Assembly: GCA_000233775.1 (NCBI GenBank)
Contig: CP003096.1
Coordinates: forward strand, 832,501 to 896,500
Length of the DNA: 64,000 nucleotides
Direction: 5' to 3'
From: Thermovirga lienii DSM 17291
Lineage (GTDB): Bacteria; Synergistota; Synergistia; Synergistales; Thermovirgaceae
Below are positions 38,406 through 46,925 of this stretch, in pieces. Position 1 is the first letter of the stretch; each line of letters starts with the position of its first letter. Position numbers and translations under genes: made by a program. The notes under the pieces were generated by a model. The model was not told where the DNA came from, searched no databases, and was given only the letters and a program-made list of their open reading frames with translations.

Positions 38406-39362
38406 ATGCCGTTTAAGTTCAAGATCGATAATCATCAGCAGGGGCGCAGGCTAGACAAGGTGTTGAGGGGTAAATGGCCTAATTTGCCTCTGGGGGCATT
38501 GATGAAATACTTCAGAAAAAGACAAATCTTGGTAAATGGTAGCCCCGCAAATTACAATGACAAAGTGATTGCAGGACAGGAAATACAGGTGCCATGGGAT
38601 GACTCCCCTGTGAAGAAAAACATTACTCCTCAAGGGCCTTCGGTTAGAGTTCATCTGGACATAATCTATGCTGATAGCAACATATGCATAATCAATAAAC
38701 CATGGAACTTGTTGACACAACCAGCCAAAAGGAACGATGACTCTGTAATAGCGAGGATAATAAAGGAACTTGGTTGGCGGGACAATTCTTTCCTTCCCAC
38801 CCCTGTTCACCGATTGGATAGAAATACTTCTGGAATTTTGGTGGTGGCCTTGAATGGAGAGGCTCTAAGGGTTCTGAACGAAGCTTGGAGGAATGGAAAG
38901 GTGAGAAAGAAGTATCTTGCCCTCGTGTCGGGGAATCCTAAGGATAAGGGAACTGTAAAAGTCGCTCTGGTCAAAGACACCTCAAAAAATATGGTGACGC
39001 CGGTAAAATCAGAGGGGCTCAATGCGGAGACTAGATACCGTACGATCAAGGGCAATGGAGATGTAGCCTTGGTGAGTCTGGAGCTTCTCACAGGGAGGCC
39101 CCATCAAGCCAGGGCCCATATGGCCTATGTGGGCAATCCCATTATAGGGGATAGAAAATATGGGGACCAAAAGATAAACCAAAAGTGGGTTCAAAAGGGC
39201 ATAAAAAGACCGTTGCTACATGCAAGGACCATAACGTTTGATGAAAATTTTCCTGCGCCCTTAGAGTACCTTTCAGGTAGGACTTTCAATGCACCTCCGC
39301 CCGATGATTTTTTGTCTGTCCTGAGGGAAAGGGGTTGGCATATATACAATTGGGGGGTATAA
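38406..39362 (+). CDS. RluC/RluD-family rRNA pseudouridine synthase
   Basis: This 318-residue enzyme isomerises specific uridines in 23S rRNA. An N-terminal S4 domain (GRRLDKVLRG ... RQILVNGSPA) is followed by the catalytic domain with HRLDRNTSGILVVA, where D138 is the conserved nucleophile. KKYLALVSG, VSLELLTGRPHQARAHMAYVG and GDRKYGD complete the family pattern. The target uridine cannot be read from sequence; RluC- and RluD-like members look alike. ATG 38406 comes three bases after the preceding stop, with AAAAAGGGAG upstream. Confidence 0.92.
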   Translation: MPFKFKIDNHQQGRRLDKVLRGKWPNLPLGALMKYFRKRQILVNGSPANYNDKVIAGQEIQVPWDDSPVKKNITPQGPSVRVHLDIIYADSNICIINKPWNLLTQPAKRNDDSVIARIIKELGWRDNSFLPTPVHRLDRNTSGILVVALNGEALRVLNEAWRNGKVRKKYLALVSGNPKDKGTVKVALVKDTSKNMVTPVKSEGLNAETRYRTIKGNGDVALVSLELLTGRPHQARAHMAYVGNPIIGDRKYGDQKINQKWVQKGIKRPLLHARTITFDENFPAPLEYLSGRTFNAPPPDDFLSVLRERGWHIYNWGV

Positions 39363-39396
39363 TTATTCTGTAAAAATAATCGTGGAGGTGCACGGA

Positions 39397-39711
39397 ATGG
39401 TAGCCAATAAACTAGAAATATCGGCTTCTGCCAGAGAGAAGCTCAAGAAGATGGGAGACGAAGCATACGTGATAGTGAGAAGGATAGGGGCTGGATGAGG
39501 AGCCCGTTACGCTGCTCTCGTTGAGAGCGGCAAGCCCCCAGTAGAGGAAGGATACGTGGCCTTGGAGGATGAAGGACTAAAGGTATGGGTCCCAGAGGCC
39601 ATGAATTTTGAAGATGATACTGTCCGTATTGATGAAAGAGGTTTTCTCTGGAGTAAAAGTATCGAGGTCGTGAATGCAAGAATTCCAAGGGGAGGTTGCG
39701 GCTGCGCGTAA
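39397..39711 (+). CDS. HesB/IscA-like selenoprotein with in-frame TGA (Sec34)
   Basis: One 104-codon frame runs from ATG 39397 (GTGGAGGTG just upstream) to TAA 39709-39711, interrupted only by TGA at 39496-39498, codon 34. The product aligns with the A-type iron-sulfur carriers: YVIVRRIGAG-U-GARYAAL puts selenocysteine where IscA has its first conserved Cys, and the C-terminal RGGCGCA supplies the CGC pair (C101, C103), 67 residues later. A 9-bp hairpin beginning 12 bases after TGA is a good bacterial SECIS. Coding character continues without change after TGA and a terminator follows, so a frameshift or pseudogene is unlikely. It resembles the known CC/Se-motif or HesB-like selenoprotein family; its function is unproven and may be redox or metal handling. 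Confidence 0.87.
39511..39531 (+). promoter_or_regulatory. SECIS-like hairpin for selenocysteine insertion
   Basis: GCTGCTCTC (39511-39519) pairs over nine positions, one of them U-G, with GAGAGCGGC (39523-39531), leaving a GUU apical loop. The stem starts 12 bases after the TGA at 39496, inside the reading frame, as bacterial SECIS elements require; the G-U in the loop is also typical. Confidence 0.8.
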
Positions 39712-39718
39712 CCTGTTA

Positions 39719-39754
39719 AGAGGAGGAGATCAAGAATCTCCTCCTCTATTTTTT
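39719..39754 (+). terminator. Intrinsic terminator after the selenoprotein gene
   Basis: A perfect 12-bp stem, AGAGGAGGAGAT (39719-39730) with ATCTCCTCCTCT (39736-39747), has the loop CAAGA and is followed by ATTTTTT. Confidence 0.93.
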
Positions 39755-39797
39755 ATAGTGCATATTATATGGAATTGTTGAAAATTTTTTATTCACC

Positions 39798-39831
39798 TTG
39801 ACAAGCTCCACCTTTCACATAAACTTATAAT
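39798..39831 (+). promoter_or_regulatory. Promoter of gdhA
   Basis: A consensus -35 TTGACA (39798-39803) has TAAACT 16 bases later (39820-39825) and a perfect TATAAT directly after that (39826-39831). The leader to GTG 39923 is about 85-90 bases. TTAGAT (39837) and ATCTAA (39899) could close a weak stem around it. Confidence 0.6.
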
Positions 39832-39922
39832 CGTTATTAGATTTCAGGTGAGGTAAGCTGAGGATAGTAAGCCCTGCATACAGCAAGGTGTACATATTAT
39901 CTAAAAAATTGGAGGGATTTTC

Positions 39923-41269
39923 GTGAGTTGGGTGGATGAAGTACTTGAAAAACAGGTCAAGGAAAGATGGCCATGGCAGAAGGAGTTTATTCAGGCGGTT
40001 ACAGAGTTCGTCAACGCAGTAAGGCCAGTCCTGGAGAGCGACCCCAAGTACAAAAAGCATGCCATTCTTGAGAGAATCATAGTCCCCGAGAGAACCATTA
40101 TTTTCAGGGTCACCTGGGAGAGGGACAATGGAGATATCGAAGTAAACTACGGGTACAGAATCCAGATGAACAGCGCCCTTGGTCCATACAAGGGTGGTTT
40201 GAGATTCCATCCTACAGTTAACCTCAGCGTTCTCAAGTTCCTCGCCTTTGAGCAGATTTTCAAAAATTCCCTCACTGGCTTGCCCCTCGGCGGCGGTAAG
40301 GGTGGAAGCAACTTTGACCCCAAGGGTAAGAGCGACGACGAGGTGCGTCGTTTCTGCCAAGCTTTCATGACTGAGCTTTATCGTCACGTCGGTTCCGATA
40401 TAGATGTTCCAGCGGGCGACATAGGCGTAGGAGCAAGGGAGATAGGTTACCTGTTTGGCCAGTACAAGAAGATTGCAAACCTCCACGACGGCGGCGTTCT
40501 AACCGGAAAGACTGTCGGTTGGGGCGGAAGTTTGATCAGACCAGAGGCCACTGGTTACGGCTGCGTATACTTCGCCGAGGAGATGCTAAAGACCAAGGGT
40601 GATTCCATCGGTGGAAAGAGAGTTCTTATCTCCGGTTCTGGTAACGTTGCTCAGTACGCTGCTGAGAAGGTCAACCAGCTGGGTGGTAAGGTAATATCCC
40701 TCTCCGACTCTGGCGGTACCGTTATCGACGAGGACGGAATCAGCGGCGAGAAGTGGGAGTACGTCATGGAGCTCAAGAACGTCAAGAGGGGCAGGATCAA
40801 GGAGTACGTCGAGAAGTTCCCAACGGCCAAGTACTACGAAGGCAAGAGGCCATGGGGTCTTGCGGAGGCAGAGATAGCCATGCCCTGCGCAACCCAGAAC
40901 GAGCTGGATCTCGACGATGCGAAGGCCCTCGTCAAGAACGGCTGCATGGTCGTAGCAGAAGGTTCTAACATGCCCACGACCTTGGAGGCAACGGACTACC
41001 TCCTCGAGAACAAGGTGCTCTTTGCTCCCGGTAAGGCTTCCAACGCTGGTGGTGTTGCCACCTCTGGTCTTGAGATGTCTCAGAACAGCATGAGGCTTTT
41101 CTGGACCAAGGAAGAAGTTGATAGCAAGCTTCACAACATTATGGTGAACATTCACCAGAGCTGCTTGGATGCTGCTAAGGAGTTCGGTCATCCTGGAAAC
41201 TACGTTGTTGGAGCCAATATCGCTGGTTTCCTCCGCGTAGCCAAGGCAATGATAGACCAGGGCTTCTAA
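39923..41269 (+). CDS. gdhA: NADP-type glutamate dehydrogenase
   Basis: This 448-residue enzyme interconverts glutamate and 2-oxoglutarate plus ammonia. It has the bacterial hexameric layout: NYGYRIQMNSALGPYKGGLRFHP with the substrate Lys, LPLGGGKGGSNFDPKG, and DVPAGDIGVGAREIGYLFGQYK with the catalytic Asp. The dinucleotide fold VLISGSGNVAQYAAEKV follows. Codon use differs from neighbours: many C-ending codons (GTC, CTC, GAC, TTC), a sign of high expression rather than transfer. It has its own promoter and a very strong terminator. In an amino acid fermenter it would be a central nitrogen enzyme. GTG 39923 follows TTGGAGGGATTTTC. Confidence 0.97.
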   Translation: MSWVDEVLEKQVKERWPWQKEFIQAVTEFVNAVRPVLESDPKYKKHAILERIIVPERTIIFRVTWERDNGDIEVNYGYRIQMNSALGPYKGGLRFHPTVNLSVLKFLAFEQIFKNSLTGLPLGGGKGGSNFDPKGKSDDEVRRFCQAFMTELYRHVGSDIDVPAGDIGVGAREIGYLFGQYKKIANLHDGGVLTGKTVGWGGSLIRPEATGYGCVYFAEEMLKTKGDSIGGKRVLISGSGNVAQYAAEKVNQLGGKVISLSDSGGTVIDEDGISGEKWEYVMELKNVKRGRIKEYVEKFPTAKYYEGKRPWGLAEAEIAMPCATQNELDLDDAKALVKNGCMVVAEGSNMPTTLEATDYLLENKVLFAPGKASNAGGVATSGLEMSQNSMRLFWTKEEVDSKLHNIMVNIHQSCLDAAKEFGHPGNYVVGANIAGFLRVAKAMIDQGF

Positions 41270-41297
41270 AAAGAGACCTATTTGTAAATAATTTCAA

Positions 41298-41343
41298 CGC
41301 CATAAAAAGAGAGGGGGCAATGCCCCCTCTCTTTTTAATGGCG
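41298..41343. terminator. Strong, nearly symmetric terminator after gdhA
   Basis: The core AAAAAGAGAGGGGGCA pairs with TGCCCCCTCTCTTTTT around a minimal loop. The flanks CGCCAT/ATGGCG extend the stem. Poly-A on the left and poly-T on the right make it able to act in both directions. Confidence 0.95.
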
Positions 41344-41469
41344 TGTACTAAGGCCTGAAAGTTATGTATAATACACTAAACTGGCGGCGCTAATAAGGAT
41401 ATTTTGGTTTTTTACGTTTATCCGTGATATATCTTAAAGTGGAAATGTTTTCGAGGAAGGAGCGCTTGA

Positions 41470-42660
41470 ATGATTGATATGTCTGACACTCCAGAGTTGG
41501 TAGAGGTTCTTTTATCCCAATCTGAAGACCTTGTTGATGAAATGGTATCGTGGCGAAGGGAGTTCCATCAGTTTCCTGAGCTTGGTTTCGAGGAGAATAT
41601 AACTTCCGCCAAAGTGGTTTCAGCACTGGAGGCCATAGATTCAGTCGAGGTAATAAAGGGTTTTGGTATTCCTACATCCGTCATTGGAGTTTTAGGTGGA
41701 GAATTAGGGGGCCCTGCTTTGGTGATCAGAGTGAACATGGACGCAGTGCCCATACAGGAGAAAACAGGCTATCCCTTCTCTTCATGTTTTCCCGGCATGA
41801 TGCATGCTTGTGGCCATGACTCTCACATGGCGGCTTTATTGGGAGCAGCGAGAATACTCAGCATGCACAAAGAAAAACTTAAAAGGCCCGTGGTTTTCCT
41901 CTTTCAACCAGCAGAAGAAGGTAAAGGCGGAGCAAAGAAGATTATAGAAGAAGGTTTTTTAAGTAAGTTTAAGGTAGGCAAGATGCTGGGGTTTCACTTT
42001 TGGCCCAAGATACCTTACGGAGAATTTCGCACCAAAAAGGGATTGTTCACAGCATTATCAGACCGTATTCACATAGCCGTGCGCGGTGTTGCCACTCACG
42101 CTTCAAGTCCCCATTTAGGTGTTGACCCTTTAATTGTAGCAGCAAATATAATGCTGGCAGTGCAGGGAATACTTACCAGAGAGTTGGATCCAACCAAAAC
42201 AGCAGTCATAACTTTCGGGCAAATGGAGGCTGGAGAAATATATAATATTGTCCCCGAATCTGCCCATCTGTGGGGTACGTTAAGGACCTTCAGTGAGGAT
42301 GTTAGAGATTTTATCAAGGATCGTTTGGAGACCATGGTCCCTCTTATCGCTCAGGCTCACAGGGCGGTTGCAAGCGTGGAATATGTCAAGAATTATCCTA
42401 GTCTTATCAACGATCCGCTGTTGACAGAAGAGGTTGTGAGCTTGGCCAGGTCTTTCTTTGGGGAGGAACAGGTTTCCAATATGGACGGTCCCATTCTGAA
42501 CGGCGAGGACTTCGCCTTTTACTCCTTGAAGGTTCCGTCTTGCTTCATGCTTTTAGGAACTGGCTTGGATGTGGGCTTGCACAGTGCAAAATATGATGTG
42601 CCAGAGGATTTGATTCCCATGGGTGCTGCTTGGTTGGCCTATCTGGGGCTCAAGGCATGA
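41470..42660 (+). CDS. M20-family amidohydrolase (N-acyl-amino acid type)
   Basis: This 396-residue zinc/manganese hydrolase belongs to the M20D group (hippurate hydrolases, N-acetylamino acid deacylases). The metal ligands C114 and H116 are in MHACGHDSHMAALLGAARIL. FQPAEEGKGGAKKIIEEG holds the catalytic Glu pair, a His lies in GVATHASSPHLGVDPL, and the C-terminal NGEDFAFYS and GLHSAKYDVPED supply the last ligand. It probably frees amino acids from N-acyl or small peptide substrates in the cytoplasm. ATG 41470 follows GGAAGGAGCG. A TATAAT at about 41365 may be its -10 element. The acyl-CoA synthetase gene follows after 46 bases. Confidence 0.92.
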   Translation: MIDMSDTPELVEVLLSQSEDLVDEMVSWRREFHQFPELGFEENITSAKVVSALEAIDSVEVIKGFGIPTSVIGVLGGELGGPALVIRVNMDAVPIQEKTGYPFSSCFPGMMHACGHDSHMAALLGAARILSMHKEKLKRPVVFLFQPAEEGKGGAKKIIEEGFLSKFKVGKMLGFHFWPKIPYGEFRTKKGLFTALSDRIHIAVRGVATHASSPHLGVDPLIVAANIMLAVQGILTRELDPTKTAVITFGQMEAGEIYNIVPESAHLWGTLRTFSEDVRDFIKDRLETMVPLIAQAHRAVASVEYVKNYPSLINDPLLTEEVVSLARSFFGEEQVSNMDGPILNGEDFAFYSLKVPSCFMLLGTGLDVGLHSAKYDVPEDLIPMGAAWLAYLGLKA

Positions 42661-42706
42661 TTGTTTAAATGTTTTGAGTATTCTTAGAACGAGGGGGTAA
42701 AGTTTT

Positions 42707-44182
42707 TTGAGTCGCTTAGAAGAACACATTTTTGCAATATGTAAAAAAGCAGGGGGAGAGAAAGCCTTTTGGTGGAGAGGGGCCTGGTGGTCCCGTAACG
42801 TACTGTACGAGATGATATCCAAGTGTAGGGACACCTTGAAGGATGCAGGTTTTGGAGAGGGGCAGATTTTAGCTGCTATAATGCCCAATTGTCCCTTGTT
42901 TTTGTCTTTGGCCGTAGCGGTTTGGAGCCTAAGGGGAACCCTTTTGCCTCTCAACCTTCAGGCAGGCCGACTTAACATGGCTAAGAACTTGAAGCATGCT
43001 GGGGTTTCTCTAGCTATCATGCCGGAGGGAATGGAAAGCGTAGCAGAAAGTCTCACTGAGATGGGGATCTTGACTGTAACTGCTCCGTTGGAAGGGCCGC
43101 TACCTTCAGTAAAGGTTAAAGGAGTTAAGTCTTCAGATGCGGAAAAAGCGGTGCTGTTTTATACCTCCGGCACAACTGGAGCCCCAAAGGCTGTTCCTTT
43201 GACTCACAGAAACCTATTGGACAATGTTAGCAAATCCATAGAGCATTTCATGGAGCTTCAACCTGAGGACAGATTTTTGAACGTCCTTCCAAACTTTCAT
43301 GCCTTAGGGTTCACTACCAGCAGCTTGTTGCCCCTTTTGGGGGAATTCTCGCAGGTTATCCTTCCCAACTTCATGCCCGCGGAGAACACTTTGGCGGCGA
43401 TCAGGGAGGCAGAGGTCACTGCTGTAATTGCGGTGCCCACGATGATAGCTTTGATGTTGGGGGCCATAGCCAGAGGAGCGGATGTGCCTCGTTCCATCAG
43501 GATATTGGTTTCTGGTGGTGATAAGTTTCCCCCTCTTTTAGATCAGAGAATTCAGAAAGTTTTTGGATTAGGTGTTCTTGAGGGATACGGACTTACTGAG
43601 ACTTCACCTGTCGTTTCGGTGAACCCTGGACAGAAGGTCAGAAAGTTGGGTACAGTGGGCACCATCTTGAAGGGGTACGAGGTTCAGATTAGGGATAGAG
43701 AAGGCAACATAGTTAAAGATCCAAAAGAAGAGGGAATTTTGTGGTTAAAAGGACCATCGGTGTTCCAAGGTTACTTTAAGGATCCTGAGCGTACAGCTGA
43801 GAGGATAAAGGACGGGTGGTTCAATACCGGTGACATAGTAAAGATAGATGAGGATGGGTACTTAAGCATACTTGACAGGGAAAGCGACATAATAATAGTT
43901 GGTGGGTTCAACGTGTACCCTGCTGAGGTGGAGGAAGTGATTCGGTCCATCCCTGGAGTTTTGGAGTCAGCTGTCGTAGGGGTTCCTCATCCCATAAGTG
44001 GAGAGATAGTTAAAGCATATGTGGTTAAAAGACCTGGAGCAGAGCTTCAGCCAAGGGAGATAATTTCTTATTGCAAGGAGCGCCTTGCGCATTACAAGGT
44101 CCCCAGGGTTGTGGAGTTCATTGATGAACTTCCTCGTTCAAGCATCGGAAAAGTATTGAGAAGAGAACTTAGAAACAGGTGA
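42707..44182 (+). CDS. AMP-forming acyl-CoA synthetase/ligase
   Basis: This 491-residue member of the acyl-adenylate-forming superfamily activates a carboxylic acid with ATP and CoA. The P-loop-like motif FYTSGTTGAPKAVPLTHRN, GYGLTETSPVVSVN, WFNTGDIVKIDEDGY and the C-terminal SSIGKVLRREL with the catalytic Lys are all present. The ADP-binding linker DRESDIIIVGGFNVYPAEVEEV is of the medium/long-chain type. The exact acid is unknown; adjacency to an acyl-amino acid hydrolase could mean it activates the released acid, which is inference only. The start is TTG 42707 after GAGGGGGTAAAG. Confidence 0.9.
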   Translation: MSRLEEHIFAICKKAGGEKAFWWRGAWWSRNVLYEMISKCRDTLKDAGFGEGQILAAIMPNCPLFLSLAVAVWSLRGTLLPLNLQAGRLNMAKNLKHAGVSLAIMPEGMESVAESLTEMGILTVTAPLEGPLPSVKVKGVKSSDAEKAVLFYTSGTTGAPKAVPLTHRNLLDNVSKSIEHFMELQPEDRFLNVLPNFHALGFTTSSLLPLLGEFSQVILPNFMPAENTLAAIREAEVTAVIAVPTMIALMLGAIARGADVPRSIRILVSGGDKFPPLLDQRIQKVFGLGVLEGYGLTETSPVVSVNPGQKVRKLGTVGTILKGYEVQIRDREGNIVKDPKEEGILWLKGPSVFQGYFKDPERTAERIKDGWFNTGDIVKIDEDGYLSILDRESDIIIVGGFNVYPAEVEEVIRSIPGVLESAVVGVPHPISGEIVKAYVVKRPGAELQPREIISYCKERLAHYKVPRVVEFIDELPRSSIGKVLRRELRNR

Positions 44183-44189
44183 TAAACAC

Positions 44190-45170
44190 ATGAAAAGCTT
44201 GTTCTCTGGCTGCTCCGTCGTCGTGGTGGGAGACGTTATGGTGGACCATTACATATGGGGTGATGCATCAAGAATATCTCCTGAGGCACCAGTTCCGGTA
44301 GTACACGTCCACAAAGAAGAATACAGGCCTGGAGGGGCTGCCAACGTGGCTGCTAACGTCGTAGGCTTGGGTGGGGAGGCTGACCTGATAGCATTTTACG
44401 GAAAGGATTTTGGAGGCAACATACTGGAAGCCCTTGCAAAAAAGTACATGTACAATTTTGACAAATCCATAGTTGTTGAGGGATTCAAGACCATAAGGAA
44501 GACCAGAGTCGTGGCCAGGGCCCAACAGGTGGTAAGAGTGGATTGGGAAGAAAAACTCATATTGGATGGTGCCAAAGAGGAAATTTTGTGGCAGAGACTG
44601 TCGAATAAACCTTCGGCGTGTAGGGTTCTTGTGATCTCCGATTATGGGAAAGGAATGATAGGAGACCAAAGGGCTGCCAAGCTGATCCACTGGGCCAGGG
44701 AACGAAACATGGATATAGTTATAGACCCAAAACCGCCAGCTAAGAAGGGGTATTGTGGAGCCACCGTGGTCACGCCCAATAGGAAAGAAGCGGAGATCAT
44801 GTCCGGCGAAAGCATAGATACCTTATTGGATGCAGAGAGAGTGGCATCTAAACTTAGGCAGGAATTGGAATTAGAGGCGTTGTTTTTAACCCTTGGAGGA
44901 GATGGCATGATGTTGGCCACTCAGGATGGGTGTGCTCATTACCCTGCTCTTGAACAAGAGGTGTATGATGTTTCAGGCGCTGGTGATACGGTAGTTGCCT
45001 GTGTGGCCTTGTCCATAGCCGCAGGTTTGGACTATCATGTCGCCTCACAATTGGCTATGATAACGGCAGGTGTAGCCGTTTCAAAGGTTGGTACAGCGGT
45101 CGTTCATTGGGAGGACGTCTTGAAGACAAAGGAATGGAAGACATTAAGGGAAACAATCTACAAGGGCTAG
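44190..45170 (+). CDS. hldA: D-glycero-beta-D-manno-heptose-7-phosphate kinase
   Basis: This 326-residue PfkB/ribokinase-family protein matches the kinase half of HldE (RfaE1). Landmarks are VVVGDVMVDHYIWGDASRISPEAPVPV at the N-terminus, RPGGAANVAANVVGLGG, TPNRKEAEIMSG and DVSGAGDTVVAC with the catalytic Asp. It phosphorylates heptose-7-phosphate at position 1 for ADP-heptose, a precursor of the LPS inner core. No nucleotidyltransferase half is attached, so a separate HldC must be elsewhere. With the LpxL homologue it indicates an LPS outer membrane. ATG 44190 comes seven bases after the synthetase stop. Confidence 0.93.
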   Translation: MKSLFSGCSVVVVGDVMVDHYIWGDASRISPEAPVPVVHVHKEEYRPGGAANVAANVVGLGGEADLIAFYGKDFGGNILEALAKKYMYNFDKSIVVEGFKTIRKTRVVARAQQVVRVDWEEKLILDGAKEEILWQRLSNKPSACRVLVISDYGKGMIGDQRAAKLIHWARERNMDIVIDPKPPAKKGYCGATVVTPNRKEAEIMSGESIDTLLDAERVASKLRQELELEALFLTLGGDGMMLATQDGCAHYPALEQEVYDVSGAGDTVVACVALSIAAGLDYHVASQLAMITAGVAVSKVGTAVVHWEDVLKTKEWKTLRETIYKG

Positions 45171-45189
45171 CTAAAGGGGGTGGAATGTT

Positions 45190-46251
45190 ATGTTTGGAAT
45201 TAACGTAAGCCTGTTTACCCCTCCTTCGCCGGAAGAAGAAAAGATTATAAAAGCCTTTTTGGAAGAGCATGGGTTGGTTTACGAAGGAAAACCTGACGCT
45301 TCAGTGATTGTGGAGGATCCGCAAGGTAGAGTAATAGCCACCGGGAGTCTATCGGGTAAAGTTCTGAAGATGTTGGCTATCGACCAGGAGTGGAGGGAGG
45401 CCAACCTCTCTGGAACCATAATGACCCGGTTGATAGAGTACGGCCGAAGCAAGGGACTTACCCACTTTTTCGTGTTCACCAAACCTGATGTAGCGGACAA
45501 ATTCCTTTCATTTGGTTTCAGGGAACTGGCGAGATACAAAGAGTATGCGGCAGTTTTAGAGATGGGACATCCAGGAGTGGACCATTTCAAAAAGTATCTT
45601 TTGGAGAACAAGAAGGAACTTGAAGAAGGAAAGACCGCTGGAGCTGTAGTGGTTAACTGCAATCCCTTTACTAGAGGCCACCAGTATTTGATAGAGCAAG
45701 CTTCCAGGGCTGTTGACTTTCTTTATGTAATAGTGGTGGAGGCAGACTTGTCTTCCTTCCCGTTCAAGCACAGGTTCGAGTTGGTGAAGCAAGGGACTGC
45801 TCATCTTGATAACGTAACGGTGATTAGGAGTGGAGACTATGCAGTTTCCCCTGCTACGTTCCCTTCATATTTTATGAAAGGCGCCTCAGTGGAAAAGATA
45901 GCATCTATTCAAGCGAGATTGGATGTAACCTTGTTTGCAAATTTGTTTGTGCCCACTCTTCAGATTTCTAAACGTTTCGTAGGAACTGAGCCGTATTGTG
46001 CCGTGACAAGTTCCTACAATGAAGCCATGAAGGAGATCCTTCCCGCCAGAGGTGTGGAGCTTGTTGAGATTCCACGGCTTACTACCGAAGACGGTATGGT
46101 GGTTTCTGCTTCCACAGTTAGAGATCTTATAAGAAAGGATGATTGGGAGAACATCAAGAAGCTAGTGCCCCAATCTACCTGGAACTATTTAGTATCTGAC
46201 GAGGCTAAAGACGTTCTGGAGAAGATAAAAAAGGGCGCAGGGCGGCATTAG
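45190..46251 (+). CDS. citC: [Citrate (pro-3S)-lyase] ligase
   Basis: This 353-residue enzyme acetylates the thiol of the prosthetic group on citrate lyase, switching the lyase on. An N-terminal acetyltransferase-like domain (about residues 30-125, KMLAIDQEWREANLSGTIMTRLI) is followed by a nucleotidyltransferase domain with VNCNPFTRGHQYLIEQAS and SFPFKHRFELVKQG. VSASTVRDLIRKDDWE near the end is typical. The lyase subunit genes citD, citE and citF are not in this window; citX is about 10 kb downstream. ATG 45190 follows GGGGGTGGAATGTT. Confidence 0.92.
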   Translation: MFGINVSLFTPPSPEEEKIIKAFLEEHGLVYEGKPDASVIVEDPQGRVIATGSLSGKVLKMLAIDQEWREANLSGTIMTRLIEYGRSKGLTHFFVFTKPDVADKFLSFGFRELARYKEYAAVLEMGHPGVDHFKKYLLENKKELEEGKTAGAVVVNCNPFTRGHQYLIEQASRAVDFLYVIVVEADLSSFPFKHRFELVKQGTAHLDNVTVIRSGDYAVSPATFPSYFMKGASVEKIASIQARLDVTLFANLFVPTLQISKRFVGTEPYCAVTSSYNEAMKEILPARGVELVEIPRLTTEDGMVVSASTVRDLIRKDDWENIKKLVPQSTWNYLVSDEAKDVLEKIKKGAGRH

Positions 46252-46282
46252 CCAGATTCAATTTGATGGTTTGGAAACCAGG

Positions 46283-46909
46283 ATGGCGCAAAGGCTTTTC
46301 CTCCTAAGTATTGTCGTATGTTTGATTACTGCAGGAATTGCAGGAACACCAGAAGAGGCAAAGGGTGGGGCCAAGATAATGCCTCTGAGGGAGGACTCTG
46401 TTATTTTAGCATTTGGCGACAGCCTAACCTATGGAACAGGTGCGCCCAAGGACAAATCTTACCCTTCCTTGCTTCAGCGAGAGCTCAAACTTAAAGTTAT
46501 AAATGCTGGAGTCCCGGGAGAGCTGATTTCTGAGGGGGCCCTTCGACTTCCTGGGCTTCTGGAAGAATACATGCCTTCTTTGGTCTTGATTTGTCATGGA
46601 GGCAACGATATTTTGCGGGGTAGAGCGGATGAGCTTATAGAAAAGGATTTGGCGGCAATGGCGGAGATGGTGAAAGCCACCCCTGCGGATTTAGTTATAA
46701 TAGGAGTTCCAAGGCCAGGCTTGGGGCTTGTGGTCCCGGACTTTTATGAAAGAGTAGCTGAACGTTATGAAGCGTTGTACGAGGGACAAATTTTGAGAAA
46801 AGTTCTTTCGCGACCAGAGCTTAAGAGCGACCTGATTCATCCAAACGCTAAGGGATATCAACTTATGGCAAAAGCTTTGGCGCAGCTTATAAAAAGCTCT
46901 CAGTGGTGA
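46283..46909 (+). CDS. SGNH/GDSL hydrolase, exported (TesA-like)
   Basis: This 208-residue protein has a signal peptide (about residues 2-20) and a GDSL esterase domain. Block I FGDSLTYGTGAP contains the Ser, NAGVPGELISEG the Gly, CHGGNDILRG the Asn, and SDLIHPNAKGY the Asp-His pair. It resembles TesA-type lysophospholipase/thioesterases of the envelope. ATG 46283 is preferred because it begins the signal peptide; a TTG at 46271 is possible, and neither has a strong ribosome binding site. It is convergent with the HAD phosphatase gene, 16 bases apart. Confidence 0.88.
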   Translation: MAQRLFLLSIVVCLITAGIAGTPEEAKGGAKIMPLREDSVILAFGDSLTYGTGAPKDKSYPSLLQRELKLKVINAGVPGELISEGALRLPGLLEEYMPSLVLICHGGNDILRGRADELIEKDLAAMAEMVKATPADLVIIGVPRPGLGLVVPDFYERVAERYEALYEGQILRKVLSRPELKSDLIHPNAKGYQLMAKALAQLIKSSQW

Positions 46910-46925
46910 ACAATACAATAATCTT

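Noticed and set aside
39397-39711. A pseudogene or two short genes split by the TGA at 39496
   Set aside because: The frame continues with family-like sequence to a proper stop, the TGA replaces a conserved Cys, and a SECIS-like hairpin follows at the right distance.
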